From the NCBI GenBank assembly GCA_002786065.1, contig NHNY01000002.1:1178001-1242000 (forward strand): DNA of 64,000 nt. Reading direction: 5' to 3'. The notes beneath the pieces were generated by a model that worked only from the letters and a program-made list of their open reading frames with translations, searched no databases and was not told where the DNA came from. This DNA comes from Microcyclospora pomicola. Lineage: Eukaryota; Ascomycota; Dothideomycetes; Capnodiales. Each line of letters starts with the position of its first letter. Positions within the stretch are counted from its first letter, which is position 1. This document shows, one piece after another, positions 30,916 to 42,431 of the stretch. A program made the translations under genes and the position numbers.

Positions 30916-33006
30916 CTATTCAGCCCCTGCACCAGGAGCGCCCGCTGTCCGTCCCATCCGCTCAATGTTCGCCAGCATCCTGCTTTTCCCGATTCCGCTG
31001 CTCGCCGTGCCCCTGCCTAGACTCCCAGATGAGGCGCCGCCTCGTCCGATCTTACTCTCGCTTGGCCCATTGCTAGGGGTTGACGCTTTCGTGCCGGCAT
31101 GCTGTGCAGGCGCAGCAGGACGCGAAATGCTCTTGCGGAAATCTTCTACAACGCTCATCGCAGCCTGCGGTGGTGCAGACTGCGACTGTAGCGCCAGCAT
31201 CTCGTCAACTGCAGCGACGAGGTCGCCCTTCTCGATGCGCTCGGCCTGCAGATCCTGTTCGAGCTGTTCCTGCTGTTGTCGTAGGACGCCCATTTCCTGC
31301 TCGAGGCGCGCGATCGTCGCTTTGTGCTCTTCGAGCTGCGATTTCCACGCGGCAGAATCTTGCTCAGAGACCGTGTGGGGGCCAGTGAAAGTGGCGTCGC
31401 GCGCAGTAAGAAGCTCATCATGTTGTTTCTCGAGCTCAGCTAGGCGTGAAGCTAGTTCGCTGCACTTCTTCTCGCTACGCGCTTCGTAGGACTTCTTCAA
31501 AGTCGCAACCTTGCGCTCATGCTTCTCCTTGTAGACAGCATGTAGCTCACGACTCACGGCTTCGATCTTCGCGTCGATCTGTGATGATACCAGATGCTGA
31601 ACCTGATCTTCGGTGGCTGTCGTGGAGTGGCCAGCAGCACGAGCAGCGAGAGTATCAGCAAAGCGTTCTTCAGCTCTTTGTGCGCGAAGTTCTGACTCCT
31701 CCAGCCTGCTCGAGAGATCGGCGATTTCCTGCGACATGGAGTCCTTCTCGGCTTCGCTCTTGAGAACCTCTTCCTTCACATTACGTAGGACTTGTTCGAC
31801 TTCGTGCCCGCGCTTCTCCCATCCCGCCTTTTCTTCCTCGACGTGTTCGCGTCTGCATTTCTCCTCCCTAAGAGCCTCTTGTGCATCCCCAACACGTCGT
31901 TCGGCGTCTCCTACTGCGCGCTTCAAACTTTCGACTTCGGCTTCGCGTCCACTGAGGGTAGCTTTCAGGCTGGAAATCTGGCTCAGGTAGGAAGACTTCA
32001 AGCTTTCCAGCTCGCGGACCGTAATGGTCGGCACGGATCGTGGAGTTGGTGCTGGTGGAAGCTCAAAATCGAGTAGGTTGAGAATAGGATTTGGTTTGCT
32101 CGGAGTAGCATAGCTCAGTCGTGATGTACCTTTGTCAGGTGAGCGCTGATTGTTGATGAACTGTAGTAGGTTTGACTCGGTGGCAGATTTGACAGGAGAG
32201 CGCCTCTGTCCTGCAAGACCATGAATCTGCTCGGTGAAGTCGATCAAGAAGGTAGTACCGTCTTCGCCTGCTCCAGGGGTCTTCAGTTTACGTGGCGTCG
32301 GTGACGGCGAGCGTGAAGGAGATGCACGCTTGCGGGATGTGCGAGGTGTGCGTCCCTCATCAACAAATGGCGTGCGTATCGACTTCGCAGGCGACTGACC
32401 AAGTCTGGCAAACTGGGTCATCTCGGGGATCTCGGAGAAAGCCGTAAAACAAGTATCGTCAACAGACGCAGCGGTATCGTCGCGTGGAGGCAACATGCTG
32501 GAGCGCATGTCGAGGCCGGCTTGGAATGCTGTCCTTTGCTCTAGCGAACTGCCACGCCCGAGAGTGTTGGGAGTGTTGACATCACGCCGCGCTTTCAGCG
32601 GGGTTTTGCGAGGTGTAGTATGCGCTCTACGCGTGGTGGATGGAGGCGGCATCATATCATCATCTGAACCTATGGTCTTGTCTCTTGGACTATCGCGCTG
32701 GTATGACTTCTTTTGCGGCGTCGTGGTGGGCGGTTTTTTGGTCCCAGTCCAGCTCTCAGGACTGTCCATGTGCGGCATATTCTCCTTGTCCTGCATAAGC
32801 ACGTCCGCCATCTCCGATCTTGATTTGATAGGTGTGTCGAGAATGCTGCTTGTGTGGTTGTCGTTGACAAGCGCGTCCCTGTTCGGTCTCCAGTCTGTTG
32901 ATTGCCGTCGAGTTTGCGGTTCCAGCTCTGTTACGAAAGGCGAGCTGGGAGGACCAGACGCATCCATGAGGCTGGGCTCGACATGTACATCAGTAGATGA
33001 GTCCAT
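30916..33006 (-). CDS. Coiled-coil protein with KEN box and CDK-type sites
   Basis: 696 residues, one exon, start at 33006. Residues 1-320 are disordered and dense in proline-directed sites, several of full CDK type (TPIK, SPAKS, TPRK, SPVKS). A KEN box lies at 74-76 within MQDKENMPHM, an APC/C degron form. Residues about 330-600 are a long, nearly continuous coiled coil. The C-terminal 90 residues are Ser/Gly/Ala-rich and basic, ending in a helix (RMLANIERM). The design, a CDK-regulated disordered half and a coiled coil, resembles spindle pole body, kinetochore or microtubule-linked proteins (TACC/Alp7-like or Cut12-like), but I cannot match a named family. It is divergent from a Zn2Cys6 gene. 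Confidence 0.75.
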   Translation of the reverse strand: MDSSTDVHVEPSLMDASGPPSSPFVTELEPQTRRQSTDWRPNRDALVNDNHTSSILDTPIKSRSEMADVLMQDKENMPHMDSPESWTGTKKPPTTTPQKKSYQRDSPRDKTIGSDDDMMPPPSTTRRAHTTPRKTPLKARRDVNTPNTLGRGSSLEQRTAFQAGLDMRSSMLPPRDDTAASVDDTCFTAFSEIPEMTQFARLGQSPAKSIRTPFVDEGRTPRTSRKRASPSRSPSPTPRKLKTPGAGEDGTTFLIDFTEQIHGLAGQRRSPVKSATESNLLQFINNQRSPDKGTSRLSYATPSKPNPILNLLDFELPPAPTPRSVPTITVRELESLKSSYLSQISSLKATLSGREAEVESLKRAVGDAERRVGDAQEALREEKCRREHVEEEKAGWEKRGHEVEQVLRNVKEEVLKSEAEKDSMSQEIADLSSRLEESELRAQRAEERFADTLAARAAGHSTTATEDQVQHLVSSQIDAKIEAVSRELHAVYKEKHERKVATLKKSYEARSEKKCSELASRLAELEKQHDELLTARDATFTGPHTVSEQDSAAWKSQLEEHKATIARLEQEMGVLRQQQEQLEQDLQAERIEKGDLVAAVDEMLALQSQSAPPQAAMSVVEDFRKSISRPAAPAQHAGTKASTPSNGPSESKIGRGGASSGSLGRGTASSGIGKSRMLANIERMGRTAGAPGAGAE

Positions 33007-33532
33007 GGTAGGCTTGTCAGTCTAGGTATGCTCCAATATGATGCTTCTGCCAAGATGTCGTGCATTGCTTTGGCCGTTTTGAATTCCATTGATGTGATGT
33101 TGTTGATGACATAATCTGGCAGTTCCGCTGTAGACGAAAGAGGTTTAGCCGTTGTCAGGGACTCCCATGGACCACGACTTGATCAACTCCGGGCCAGAAT
33201 TCGTCAACCCGCTGAATGAACTCTGAGGATGCGAGATCTCTCATGCAATGCCATCAACAACGCAGTCGGTTGACGGTAGAGCATCAGAACATTATTGTGC
33301 ACACTATAGCTGGTACGTGACCAGATATGCGTGGAATGCTGTGGACGAGAGGACATATCCTTTACTAGGCGACTGGAGGACGATCATTGCTCCAGCTGGG
33401 TCCTCGATCCTTCGATCCATGCCACGGCGACCAGCCAGATACATCACTCTGCAAGCAGTGTTACCTAGGTCGTTATCAATTGAACAATGAAATGCATCAG
33501 CTCAGGATTGCTTCTTGGCCTGGTCATCCAGT
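33007..33532. promoter_or_regulatory. Bidirectional promoter, coiled-coil gene and Zn2Cys6 gene
   Basis: 526 bp between divergent starts. No gene or clear factor site is visible. Confidence 0.4.
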
Positions 33533-35747
33533 ATGGCGAATCTAGGGACAAATGCTCCTCGCTTGAGCCAGCCTACGACTCATGCCTTGCCACTCCCCAC
33601 ACTATCGACGAACAAGAGAGATAACACTACCCCGAGCTGTGCCGTGTGTCAGCGTCGCAAGGTATGTTGCGTTCTCTGATACACTGCATCAATCCAGTGT
33701 CGGAAGGTAATGATGTCCCCTTTAGGTCAAATGCAATCGTATATATCCCTGTGCACCATGTCTGAAGACTGGTTTCGAATGCAGCTTTCGTCCCGTCACC
33801 CAACACCGTGCAAAGCGACGCAAGGTCTCCCGGACGGAGCATGATGATGGATCAGCTCTGCCAGTGGTAGCTACGTCCTCCAAAGGTCTGAAACCCATTG
33901 TGGAAAGGCACGATGAAGCTCCCTCACCCATGCTCGAATCACATACAGCTCGTTTGGTTCCGTGCAGTGGTGGATACCGATATGTCAATAATCATCTCTG
34001 GCATACTTTACCGGCGCAGGAATGTCGTGATACAGGTTCAGATCCTGCACCTGCCACCGTTACTTCGACACCGAGCGCGCATGACACTCCTGCGGATGGG
34101 CCCCGGACACACCGCTCTACCGAAAGCAATGGCGACAGTGTGGCGAGATACGATTCTGATGCATCTTCTCCCCACTTCATCCTTCATCAAGGACAGCGAA
34201 CACGCGAGATCTCTCAGCTGGCCCCTGGGCATATTGTACAGCTGTGGCAAGTTTATTTGGAGCGCGTCGATCCCATGATGAAAGTGTTCCACACCCCATC
34301 TGTCCAGCAGACCGTACTGGGCCAGATTGGGAGGGTGGAGGTTCGACCAAGCGAATATGCTCTTGTATCGGCAATCTACCTTATCAGTACGGTTGCACTT
34401 ACGGACTCGGAATGCAGAACGATGCTCCAGATGACTCGAGTTGACGCACTCGGTCATTTTCGAAGAGCCACTGAGGCAGCTCTTGCCGCTGCAGGCTTTG
34501 TGACGACCGCCGACTTCATGGTATTACAGGCCTTGGTGCTCTATTTGGCAGCACTGAGAAGTCTTGGCGACCCGGCTACCGTATGGTCGATGCTTGGCCT
34601 GACGATCCGGGTTGCTGGAACGCAAGGCCTCGCTCGCGATGGAAGCTTTCTAAATCTGTCACCATTTGATGCTGAATTAAGGAGACGCTTGTGGTGGGCC
34701 ATTGTGTACATGGATGCACGAACAGCAGAACTTGTTGGTCAAGATGGAGATCTCCTTGTGCAGAAACATGATGTTCGGCCGCCCTCCAACCTCAACGACA
34801 GCGACCTCTTCCCTAGCATGAGTCGCATTCCCGACTCGAAAAGCACATCGACCGAAATGCTCTACGTGCAGTTCCGGGCCACATTGGCATCGATCTTGCG
34901 ATCTCTTCCAAGTGGGCTTGGTGCTGGTGGTATGTTCAAGAGGCTAGAGAACCCAAGCATTCCACTTTCCGAAAAGGTTGACATGCTCAATATGCTCGAG
35001 CAACGTCTAGATGAGGAAGTCCTTCGTGGATGTGATCCCGGAGTGCCACTACAACTATTCACCATAAATGCTGTTCAGACTCTTTTGAACAAGATGCGCC
35101 TTGTTGCGCACATTCCACTAACTCATACGGACAAAGCCTGGAGCGCCAACAGCAAATATTCCGAGAACGTCTTCCAGCTTAGCATGTCGCTCATTCAGCT
35201 GCAGCTTGATCTGTGGAGTGAACCATGCCTTCAGCGCTGGCGTTGGCACTGGCGGGGTCAGTTTCAGTGGTTTGCACTTGCTTGTCTTATTCGACAAAGC
35301 CGTCTCCGGCCCCCAGGGGATCACACATCTAGGGCATGGGCCACGATACGAAAGGTCTTCGACACGATCTTACCCACGCTGGAGCTCAGCGCGAGGAAGA
35401 GCCCAATCCTTACCGGCATACAAAGTTTGCTCAACGCTGCAGCCACGGTACAGCCAAATGCTATCACACGGCCAGTGCAGTCCCCAAGCTCAGAACACGT
35501 TGCTACCGCACCTACTACGCTCACACACAGTGCAGATGACGATCTTCTTGCTGGTGTAGCCACTGCCGCTGAAGTGGCTACTATCAGAGGTGCGGATCAT
35601 ACAAGCTTTTCCAGTCCTCGGCGCGCAAATTCTGACTCCGTAGTGAACTTCCACTCAACAGACTTGGAACTGGGCTTTGATTTCGACGCCGTAGACTGGA
35701 TCGAATTCGACCGCTTGACCAATGAGCTTTGCCAGCAGACTGGTTGA
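33533..35747 (+). CDS. Zn2Cys6 fungal transcription factor
   Basis: 716 residues from two exons, 33533-33661 and 33726-35747. The 64-nt intron (GTATGT...TTTAG) falls at phase 0 inside the zinc cluster, between RRK and VKC; ignoring it would hide the DNA-binding domain. Cys36, 39, 46, 52, 55 and 62 give the classical C-x2-C-x6-C-x5-C-x2-C-x6-C cluster, followed by a basic linker (HRAKRRK). Residues about 150-480 match the fungal-specific transcription factor domain, with RVDPMMKVFHTPS and a later LRRRLWWAIVYMDAR block typical of the family. The C-terminus is acidic (LGFDFDAVDWIEFD), a plausible activation region. Targets are unknown. A second gene of the same class follows in the same orientation. 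Confidence 0.93.
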
Positions 35748-36488
35748 AAGTGAGGGTGAAGACAGCGCAAGAGAAGCCTGAACTCTACACTGTTGACACC
35801 CGACTTGAGCCTGCGTATCCTCGTTGTTTGACTTTGAGTATGACCAGATCATTGTACGCCATGAGTCGGAGCCGCATACCATGACCGCAATTTTTAAGCA
35901 CTTGTCTATCACTGCGTGCTCGGACTTATCGATGCCGCGGAAATAAGACGGCGAATGGCCCCGATGTCTGCATTTTCCATCGGTGGAAGAAGAGTCTCAG
36001 GCCGACTCATTCAACTCAAAATCAGAATACACGGACATGTAGCTGGTTTGGGAGATGCTTGGCGGAACACTCTTGGCAATTGCAGCATTGGCGTGACAAG
36101 ATCTACAGACACCGAAGATACACCGCCAGCGTACATACTTGATAAGAAGATCCTGACGACATTCCGTCCGCATATGTTAATGATTCGCCACCAAACGTCC
36201 TGTGGTGAAGTCTTCCAAAGCCACACCTAGATATGGTAAGGCTCGCTGTGGAGACGAGCGCCATGCGAAGATGGTGTACCTGAGAAACCTGGAAGTCTTT
36301 GACCTTGGCTCGGCTATGCGCGCCGCTTTCGTTGTCTCGACCAGGCTTCTGCATGTGAACTCTGTGAGGCTTGGTTAGTATTCTCTCGTGGACGTTGAAA
36401 CATGTCCTTGGTCATTCACATGATATCTCCTCCCTCAGCCCAGGTATGAACGTGCGAAGTGAATGAATCTCGCCCATGCTGTGCTGGA
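35748..36488. promoter_or_regulatory. Spacer between two Zn2Cys6 genes
   Basis: 741 bp with no supported gene. It should hold the terminator of the first factor and the promoter of the second. Confidence 0.35.
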
Positions 36489-39051
36489 ATGGCGTGCAGA
36501 ACGCAAGCTACATCCATGGAACATTTGGACCAGCCAAACTCGACATCTCTGGACTTGAGCAGCGGAACGAAACAGCCACGGTCTCGACATCGTGCTTCTG
36601 TGGCTTGTTCGGCATGCCGTGAGCGTCGCATCAGAGTATGTCACTTCCACCTGCTGTCTCGTCCCCGGTCTGGCTGACTGCAGTAGTGTATGGTCCCGCC
36701 CGGGGAGGATGAGTGTGTGCAATGCCGGCGATTGGGGCTGCAGTGCATCATCAAAAACGACGATGAGCGACGAAAGCCTATCTCCCGCGCATATGTGAAT
36801 TCCTTGACCGGTCGTATTGCTCTTCTCGAGTCAACCATTCAACAGCACGGTATCACGCTCCCGTCGGCTGCGTATCCTCCTCAGACAACGAAGCGAAATT
36901 CCTTGTCTGAGGACGATCAAGCCAAGCCGCGGCTGGCCAGCGACCGTCAGATCCGTAAAGGTTCGATATTACCAATCGACGAGCCTGCTACGCCTGATCC
37001 AAAGCCCGTGAGCAGAGTCATCGCCGCAAGTCAAACAGACGTGAAGCCCAGCTTGGAGGGTAACATCCAGCGTTCAAGCCAAGAGGGTTCTCCTAGTAGC
37101 TTGGCCAATGAGCAAGATCCCGATTTCCTGGAACGACTTCTGAGTACGAGAGGTCATCTTTCGTGGGATCAGCTAAGTGGGAAGCTGCGTTACTATGGGT
37201 TCGTACACGAACACTTCATTTCGGTCTACCGCTAACGTGTCTAGTCCAACATCTCACCCACAGATCCCACTCGAGCTTGATCGAGATCATGTCAAGGATT
37301 CCCGGGAGGCACATGAGCAGGCGCGACGGGCGGAACGAATGATTCGCACTCTGCCGCGCGAGACGCATGACTATCTGATGCATTTGTTCTGGCAGCACTA
37401 CAACTCCGTTTTACACGTGGTACACGAAGATGCTTTCATGTCCGACAAGGAAAACGGCGAGACGCGTTTCTATTCTGGATTTCTGCATATGTGTATTCTC
37501 GCCATGGGATATCGATTTGCAGACAAGTCAAGACCTGACGTGCAACGCATCGCGCTGCCAGACCGAGAAAGCACGATACACCGAGAAGCCAAATACATGC
37601 TGGACCTGGAACTGGAACGACCCGGAGGCATTCCGTCGGTGGCAGCTTTGCTCATACTGGGCGATATAGAGGTCGGTGCTGGCCGCGACAACGTAGGATG
37701 GATGTACGCTGGCATGGCTATCCGACTGGCTTACGATCTAGGACTGCATCTTGACAGTCGGCAGGGCGGTATGTGTGACCTGGAAAAGGACATTCGAAAC
37801 ATGACTTTGTGGGCTTGTGTCATATTCGACAGGTACTGGTCTCTCTTCTTGGGTAGACCAACATCGATGAAATCTGCAGATCTCGAAGTATATTCTTTGG
37901 CTCAAAGTTTCGAACGACTTGGTTCGTGTAGACCAGCAGGCCAGGACGGGTCGCTCAATACCAGGATTTACGAAGCGCTGATCGACCTTATGATGATTGG
38001 CGGAAAGATCGTGGAACTGCCTGAGCATCACAAGCAGGCGGCAAATGGTACAAACATACCGGATCACGCGTCATATTTGCGTATGATCGCTATCGACCGC
38101 GAATTACGCCAGTGGGTGTCGAGACTACCTGAGGACCTTCGCTATCAGAAGTCGAACCTCGCTACAGCACCATTCGCCTTTTTCATGCTTCACCAGCAAT
38201 ACCACTCTGTCCTTATCTTGCTGCACCGGTCTTTCGCCCGCTACGGTAATGTGGAGGTGCAAGACGGACGCACGTCAAGCGCATTGGACAGCCACTTCTC
38301 AAACGCGAGCCGGGGAATATGTACCAAGTCAGCCATGTCGATCGCGTGTATCTTCTGGCAGCATCGGAAGCGTTTTGACGGCCGCGTCATGTTCAGCGGC
38401 GCTATGCAGCATGCCGGGACAGCAGCCATGGCATTGACTGCAGCCTTGGCAAATACACAGAGTGACGAGAAGCGCATCACGAACATGCGATATCTCGAGG
38501 TGCTGCACGCGGCTTTACAAGATATGTCTCATATGCTACAGCCGGCTGAGAAGATGGCTTCAATTCTGCGAGCTCTTATGGTCACGTTGCGTGCAGGTCG
38601 AAGTGGCGAGCCTCCTCAAGACGGTAGTCTACATACAAGTACATCTGTCGTGGCAGAGCCGGTGGCACAGGACAACATGCCTCGGGAAATATCTCCATCG
38701 AATGGAGCTGGCCATCTCAATCCCGCTACCGTCAACAGCGAAACCAGAGCAACACCACAGCAATACTATTCACACAATCACGACAACAGTGGGATTGCAC
38801 CTCGGGTGCTTGACGCTGGCTGGCCGGCATACCCTCCCGCAAGCGATTTGGGTTCAGCGATTCCGCTGAGTTCGCCGGATGCGCGGCTGACTTCCACTGA
38901 TATACCTCATAGCCATTATCCCTGGCCAAACACCCACAGCGCAGCAGGTGTGGCGATGACACAGAACGGTTCCTACATGCAATACCCCAATATGTCGAGT
39001 GGTGCTGAGGGCTGGAGTCAATCGTCCACTGGTAACTGGGCGCAATGGTGA
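36489..39051 (+). CDS. Zn2Cys6 fungal transcription factor (second)
   Basis: About 821 residues from three exons: 36489-36635, 36687-37198, 37245-39051. Introns of 51 and 46 nt; the second has a GCTAACG branch site. Cys40, 43, 50, 59, 62 and 69 form the cluster with an eight-residue loop; the first intron falls at phase 0 just before the third Cys. The TAG acceptor at 36685-36686 is required, since the nearby CAG would give a stop. A coiled-coil dimerisation element (VNSLTGRIALLESTIQQH) follows the cluster. GKLRYYGPTSHPQIPLE and the helical region to about residue 570 match the fungal-specific factor domain. The last 150 residues are Pro/Ser/Asn-rich. The start at 36489 has a better Kozak context than 36516, which would shorten the protein by nine residues. 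Targets are unknown. Confidence 0.92.
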
Positions 39052-39466
39052 TTGGTATGATCTCGCCAAATTGCGTAGTTCTTGCTCAGTGAGTGTGGCA
39101 TTGGGAAGACTCATGCATTTACATGCCTGGTCCACTGCCACAAGCTCCGAAAACCCATGAGGAGCCGTTGTGTAAGATAGGTATACTTTTTCTACATGCG
39201 CCGAAGACTGTTATAGTACGACTTCTTATTTAAACAAACATACATATAGACAACATAGAGACTGTAGGACTGATGACCTGACGAAACACCACCTCCCCGG
39301 AAGATGATGTGAGCTGGCTTGCCCTTGTCATATGTGCAAGAATTTTCCCGCACCAACGCCACCGCTGTGAAAGACATCAAAGAGCCCGATCGAAGATTCA
39401 ATGCCCACCAATAGCTTACGAAACTGAAAGTCGCCCTCCGTTCAGAACTGTAAAAGACCCCAAAGT
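39052..39466. other. Convergent intergenic region
   Basis: 415 bp between convergent stop codons, partly AT-rich near 39220-39250. I see nothing coding. Confidence 0.4.
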
Positions 39467-40357
39467 CTAGACCGTAAAGTGACTCATGTGCCCGGGTACA
39501 CGCATCCGGCACTTCTCGCAGTCCGTGCGGAAGCCCATGCTGAAACCTCGGGGCCCGGCCGATTCACCTCGGGCTCCCGGAGACACACTTCCATTGCTTT
39601 GCGCGCCGCTACGTTGTCTGCGCTTGGCAACGAGGACCTGCTCCGTGCCGCTGTCCATGGGCTCGAAATCGGGGGTAGACTCGCTGACGAATGTCGACGA
39701 TCGCGCCGGGTGCAACGTGATGGTGGGCAGGTCGGTGGAGCTCTCGATGTGCATGTCGTTAACAGAGAGCATCGAGAGCTGTGAGCCGGCGGCTTCAGCG
39801 GCGGCGGCGGAAGGTGGGGTAGTGACTTCGTCCTCGTCAATAGGCGACGGCACTTCCAGAAGCCCGTCCGAGCTCATGATCTCCTGGGGATGGCGCGACC
39901 GGACGTGCTGCTGAGGTCCACTTGTGCGAACGGACACGGGTGATCTCTTTGTCGGCGCGAAAGGCGTGGACACTCGGTTCCTACTTTGGATGCGTTCCCG
40001 CCAGGGACTGCTTGGGTTCTGCCAGGGTTGAGCATCTGGGGATCCGGAGGGTGACGTCGACTCCATGTCTTCGTCGTCGGAAGACATGGAGATGTCTTGC
40101 GGGCTGCCCGGCTCCGAGATCATCGAGGACTGCTCATCACTGTCGTATTTACGCTGCTGATGATGGAGCAGAGATGATTCGGCAACGGGAGTGCCGATGA
40201 CTGAATCCTGAAGCCATAGCTCGGTGCTTTCACCAGTGACATTGAGCGTCGGACGAGCGAATTTACGCAACGGCTCCTCGGGTTCGTGATCTTCATCTCG
40301 AAGACGCTTGCTGCCGGCCGGAGAACTGAACAAAACTGCAGTGTTGGGGCTGGCCAT
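39467..40357 (-). CDS. Uncharacterised nuclear-type protein with conserved Cys-containing tail
   Basis: 296 residues, single exon. The start at 40357 gives MASPNTAVLFSSPAGSKRLR; upstream in-frame sequence to 40459 lacks this character. The bulk is disordered and Ser/Pro/Asp-rich with a putative bipartite basic signal near the start (KRLRDED and LRKFARP) and acidic Ser clusters. The last 26 residues, ending GFRTDCEKCRMRVPGHMSHFTV, are Cys-, Arg- and His-bearing and appear to be the most constrained part; CEKC plus the His residues could bind one metal ion. No named function is known to me. Nuclear localisation is inferred from composition. Confidence 0.7.
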   Translation of the reverse strand: MASPNTAVLFSSPAGSKRLRDEDHEPEEPLRKFARPTLNVTGESTELWLQDSVIGTPVAESSLLHHQQRKYDSDEQSSMISEPGSPQDISMSSDDEDMESTSPSGSPDAQPWQNPSSPWRERIQSRNRVSTPFAPTKRSPVSVRTSGPQQHVRSRHPQEIMSSDGLLEVPSPIDEDEVTTPPSAAAAEAAGSQLSMLSVNDMHIESSTDLPTITLHPARSSTFVSESTPDFEPMDSGTEQVLVAKRRQRSGAQSNGSVSPGARGESAGPRGFSMGFRTDCEKCRMRVPGHMSHFTV

Positions 40358-41030
40358 GATGGGCGGGTGATAATGAAGTGAAATAGCTCTACGGCGAGCG
40401 AAGAAGTAGATGGGAGCAAGACCGGCGTGCTGCTTCGAGACCTGCTCGGGAAAATGCACGCTGTTTCACTTCATGAGCATTTCAACCGCTCTGTGGGATG
40501 TGCTGGTAAGTTGTTAACGGGCGTGACAACAGCCTCATAAGCTCCGATGGGCTCATGGAGTGAGGTGTTGTGGAGGCTGTGGAGGCGAGAACTCACGTGA
40601 GAGTGGGGTGCTGCCGGGTACGGACGGCCGTGGGGACGATAATTAGGGTCCGGATCTAGCTCTACCCCAACAGCTTGGTTGTAGCTATTTCTGTACATGT
40701 TGCCGAAACTTGTCCAGCTCGATTGATTATTGTTTGTTCTACAATAGCGATGTCAACTACCCTACATACGGTATCTTGGGGAACGCCTATCACTAAGAGC
40801 CCAGATTAATTACACTGTGGCACGAACGAGCCAGATCTGACACAGTTTCAACCCCTCCGAGGGTCTAGGATTCGTTATCACCTAGGTAATGCTCGCGGAA
40901 CATCTTCACTGCAACCCTCACAGGTTCAATCACGCCAATGAAAGGCCATGCTACATGTCATCTGCAATGCGTAGTCGCACCTTTGATGTTCTCAAGACTT
41001 TGCACCTGCGATTGGCTATCGTCGAACGAT
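40358..41030. other. Intergenic region
   Basis: 673 bp, the promoter of the 39467-40357 gene and 3' flank of the hydrolase gene. A 75-codon minus-strand frame at 40471-40698 is unsupported. Confidence 0.35.
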
Positions 41031-42431
41031 CTAACGATCAACTCCAAGGCGGTCCATGAACGTGTTGAGTTGAGCAATAGTTTCCTCTACGCTTCTCGTC
41101 AGTAGCAGATCAGGCGTTTCGCAATCATAGGAGTGAAATACCTGGCGCCTCCTCAATAATGAAATGGCCCTTTTCATCTCCTACGCCCTCGACGGTAAGT
41201 TCAGCGCTGGCATGGGTGTATTCACGCCAAACTGCTGACACGTCGAATGCGGATCCTAGATTGTACTTGCTATACATGACATGCGTCGGGATGTCGACTT
41301 TCGTGTCATTTCCCTGATCCCACACCTGCATATCATAGTCGAGGAACGCTCCTTCGCAGGTAATAGTCAATATGGACGCCATGCTCTGACGAGCTCGAAC
41401 GTGATCTACGACCCATGCACGTACCTGCTTGATAGTCGAACACAGATGCGTTTGTTACGGACTCCTGATCGAAGAAGTTCATGTAGATCTCCCATGCTGA
41501 TCACAAGTTAGCTGACATGACCAGACAGACGCAGTACCATCGTTCAGATCAACCTTGGCCAGCCTTGAAACGCTCGACTGCTTTCACGTTGGGTCCAGCC
41601 CCGTACTCGAGAAGTTGTTTCACCCATTTGCCACCTCCATAGGCCATGATCACATCGGTAGCGAACTGGCCTGACATAAAATCAGCTTGTGTGCCACGGC
41701 CCGGGTCGCTCAGCTCACTGACCCTTTGGTAAGAATGACCAGTGGAAGTAATTCTGGGCCCAGAAGGGGTTGGAGAACGATGCATATTCGGTTATGAAGG
41801 GTACGATGTCCGCAGCAAAAAACCCAAGGCCAGTGATGCCAGGATAGTCGTTATCCACGGCGGCGCGATGCTGGACCGTGAGTTAGAGGATGGTCTGCCG
41901 AAGGATGTCCATACACAATACCATGGTGCGAGCGCCTCGATCATGTCCTGCGTAAATTACGTGCACATCGCCGTAGATCTCCTTGACCGCTTGCAAGATC
42001 GCTCGCGAGCTACTCCGCTTGTCATAAGCGCAGCCATGGGCATTGCAACATGCGGAGCTTAGCCCGTAGCCTGGTTGATCGGGAATGAAGACTGGAGTAC
42101 GAGTAGAGATCGATCCGGACACATCGCGCCAGATATAACTACTTTCAGGGTACCCATGCGTTAGGATTAGCACTGGCCTGCTGGTTGTCCCAGTCTCGTT
42201 ACCCCAAATGTTGGGTGCTGTATAATGTACACTCAAGTTTGCACCGCAGGCGGTAGGCACAAAAGAATGAGTGAGGTAATCAGTCGGACCATTGAGACCT
42301 GCAAGCTTGTAGTGCGCGAGCGTCTCGTTGAAGGTGCTGCTGAGAGCAATCGGGCTACTTCCACTGCTTGTCTGGTAGATATATCCAAGACAAATGCTCA
42401 AAAGAGTCCCCAAAACAATGGAGGACAGCAT
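41031..42431 (-). CDS. Alpha/beta hydrolase, epoxide hydrolase/dehalogenase-like
   Basis: About 375 residues from six exons: 42431-41922, 41870-41723, 41685-41554, 41496-41425, 41351-41142, 41086-41031. All junctions are in phase and the joined protein follows the family: oxyanion HGYP at 92-95, nucleophile elbow GHDRGA with Asp164, the continuation GARTM-HRAAVDNDYPG, cap segment YFHWSFLPK, then an AYGGG block, DYQAGAFLDYD and catalytic His350 in KGHFIIEEAP. An aspartate nucleophile is the rule in epoxide hydrolases and haloacid dehalogenases. The N-terminus (residues 2-20, hydrophobic) is a signal or membrane anchor, so the enzyme may sit in the ER or be secreted. The second intron (41686-41722) is only 37 nt. 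The substrate is unknown. Confidence 0.85.

Noticed and set aside
30902-31489. 195-codon plus-strand Ser/Cys-rich frame
   Set aside because: Antisense to the coiled-coil gene; Ser/Cys content is the mirror of Glu/Arg/Ala codons.
33533-39460. Secondary-metabolite cluster around the two Zn2Cys6 factors
   Set aside because: No polyketide synthase, peptide synthetase, terpene synthase or P450 is present; a hydrolase and an MFS gene at a distance are not enough.
40840-40960. tRNA-like words (GGTTCAATC)
   Set aside because: No matching acceptor, D-arm and anticodon arms could be folded around them.
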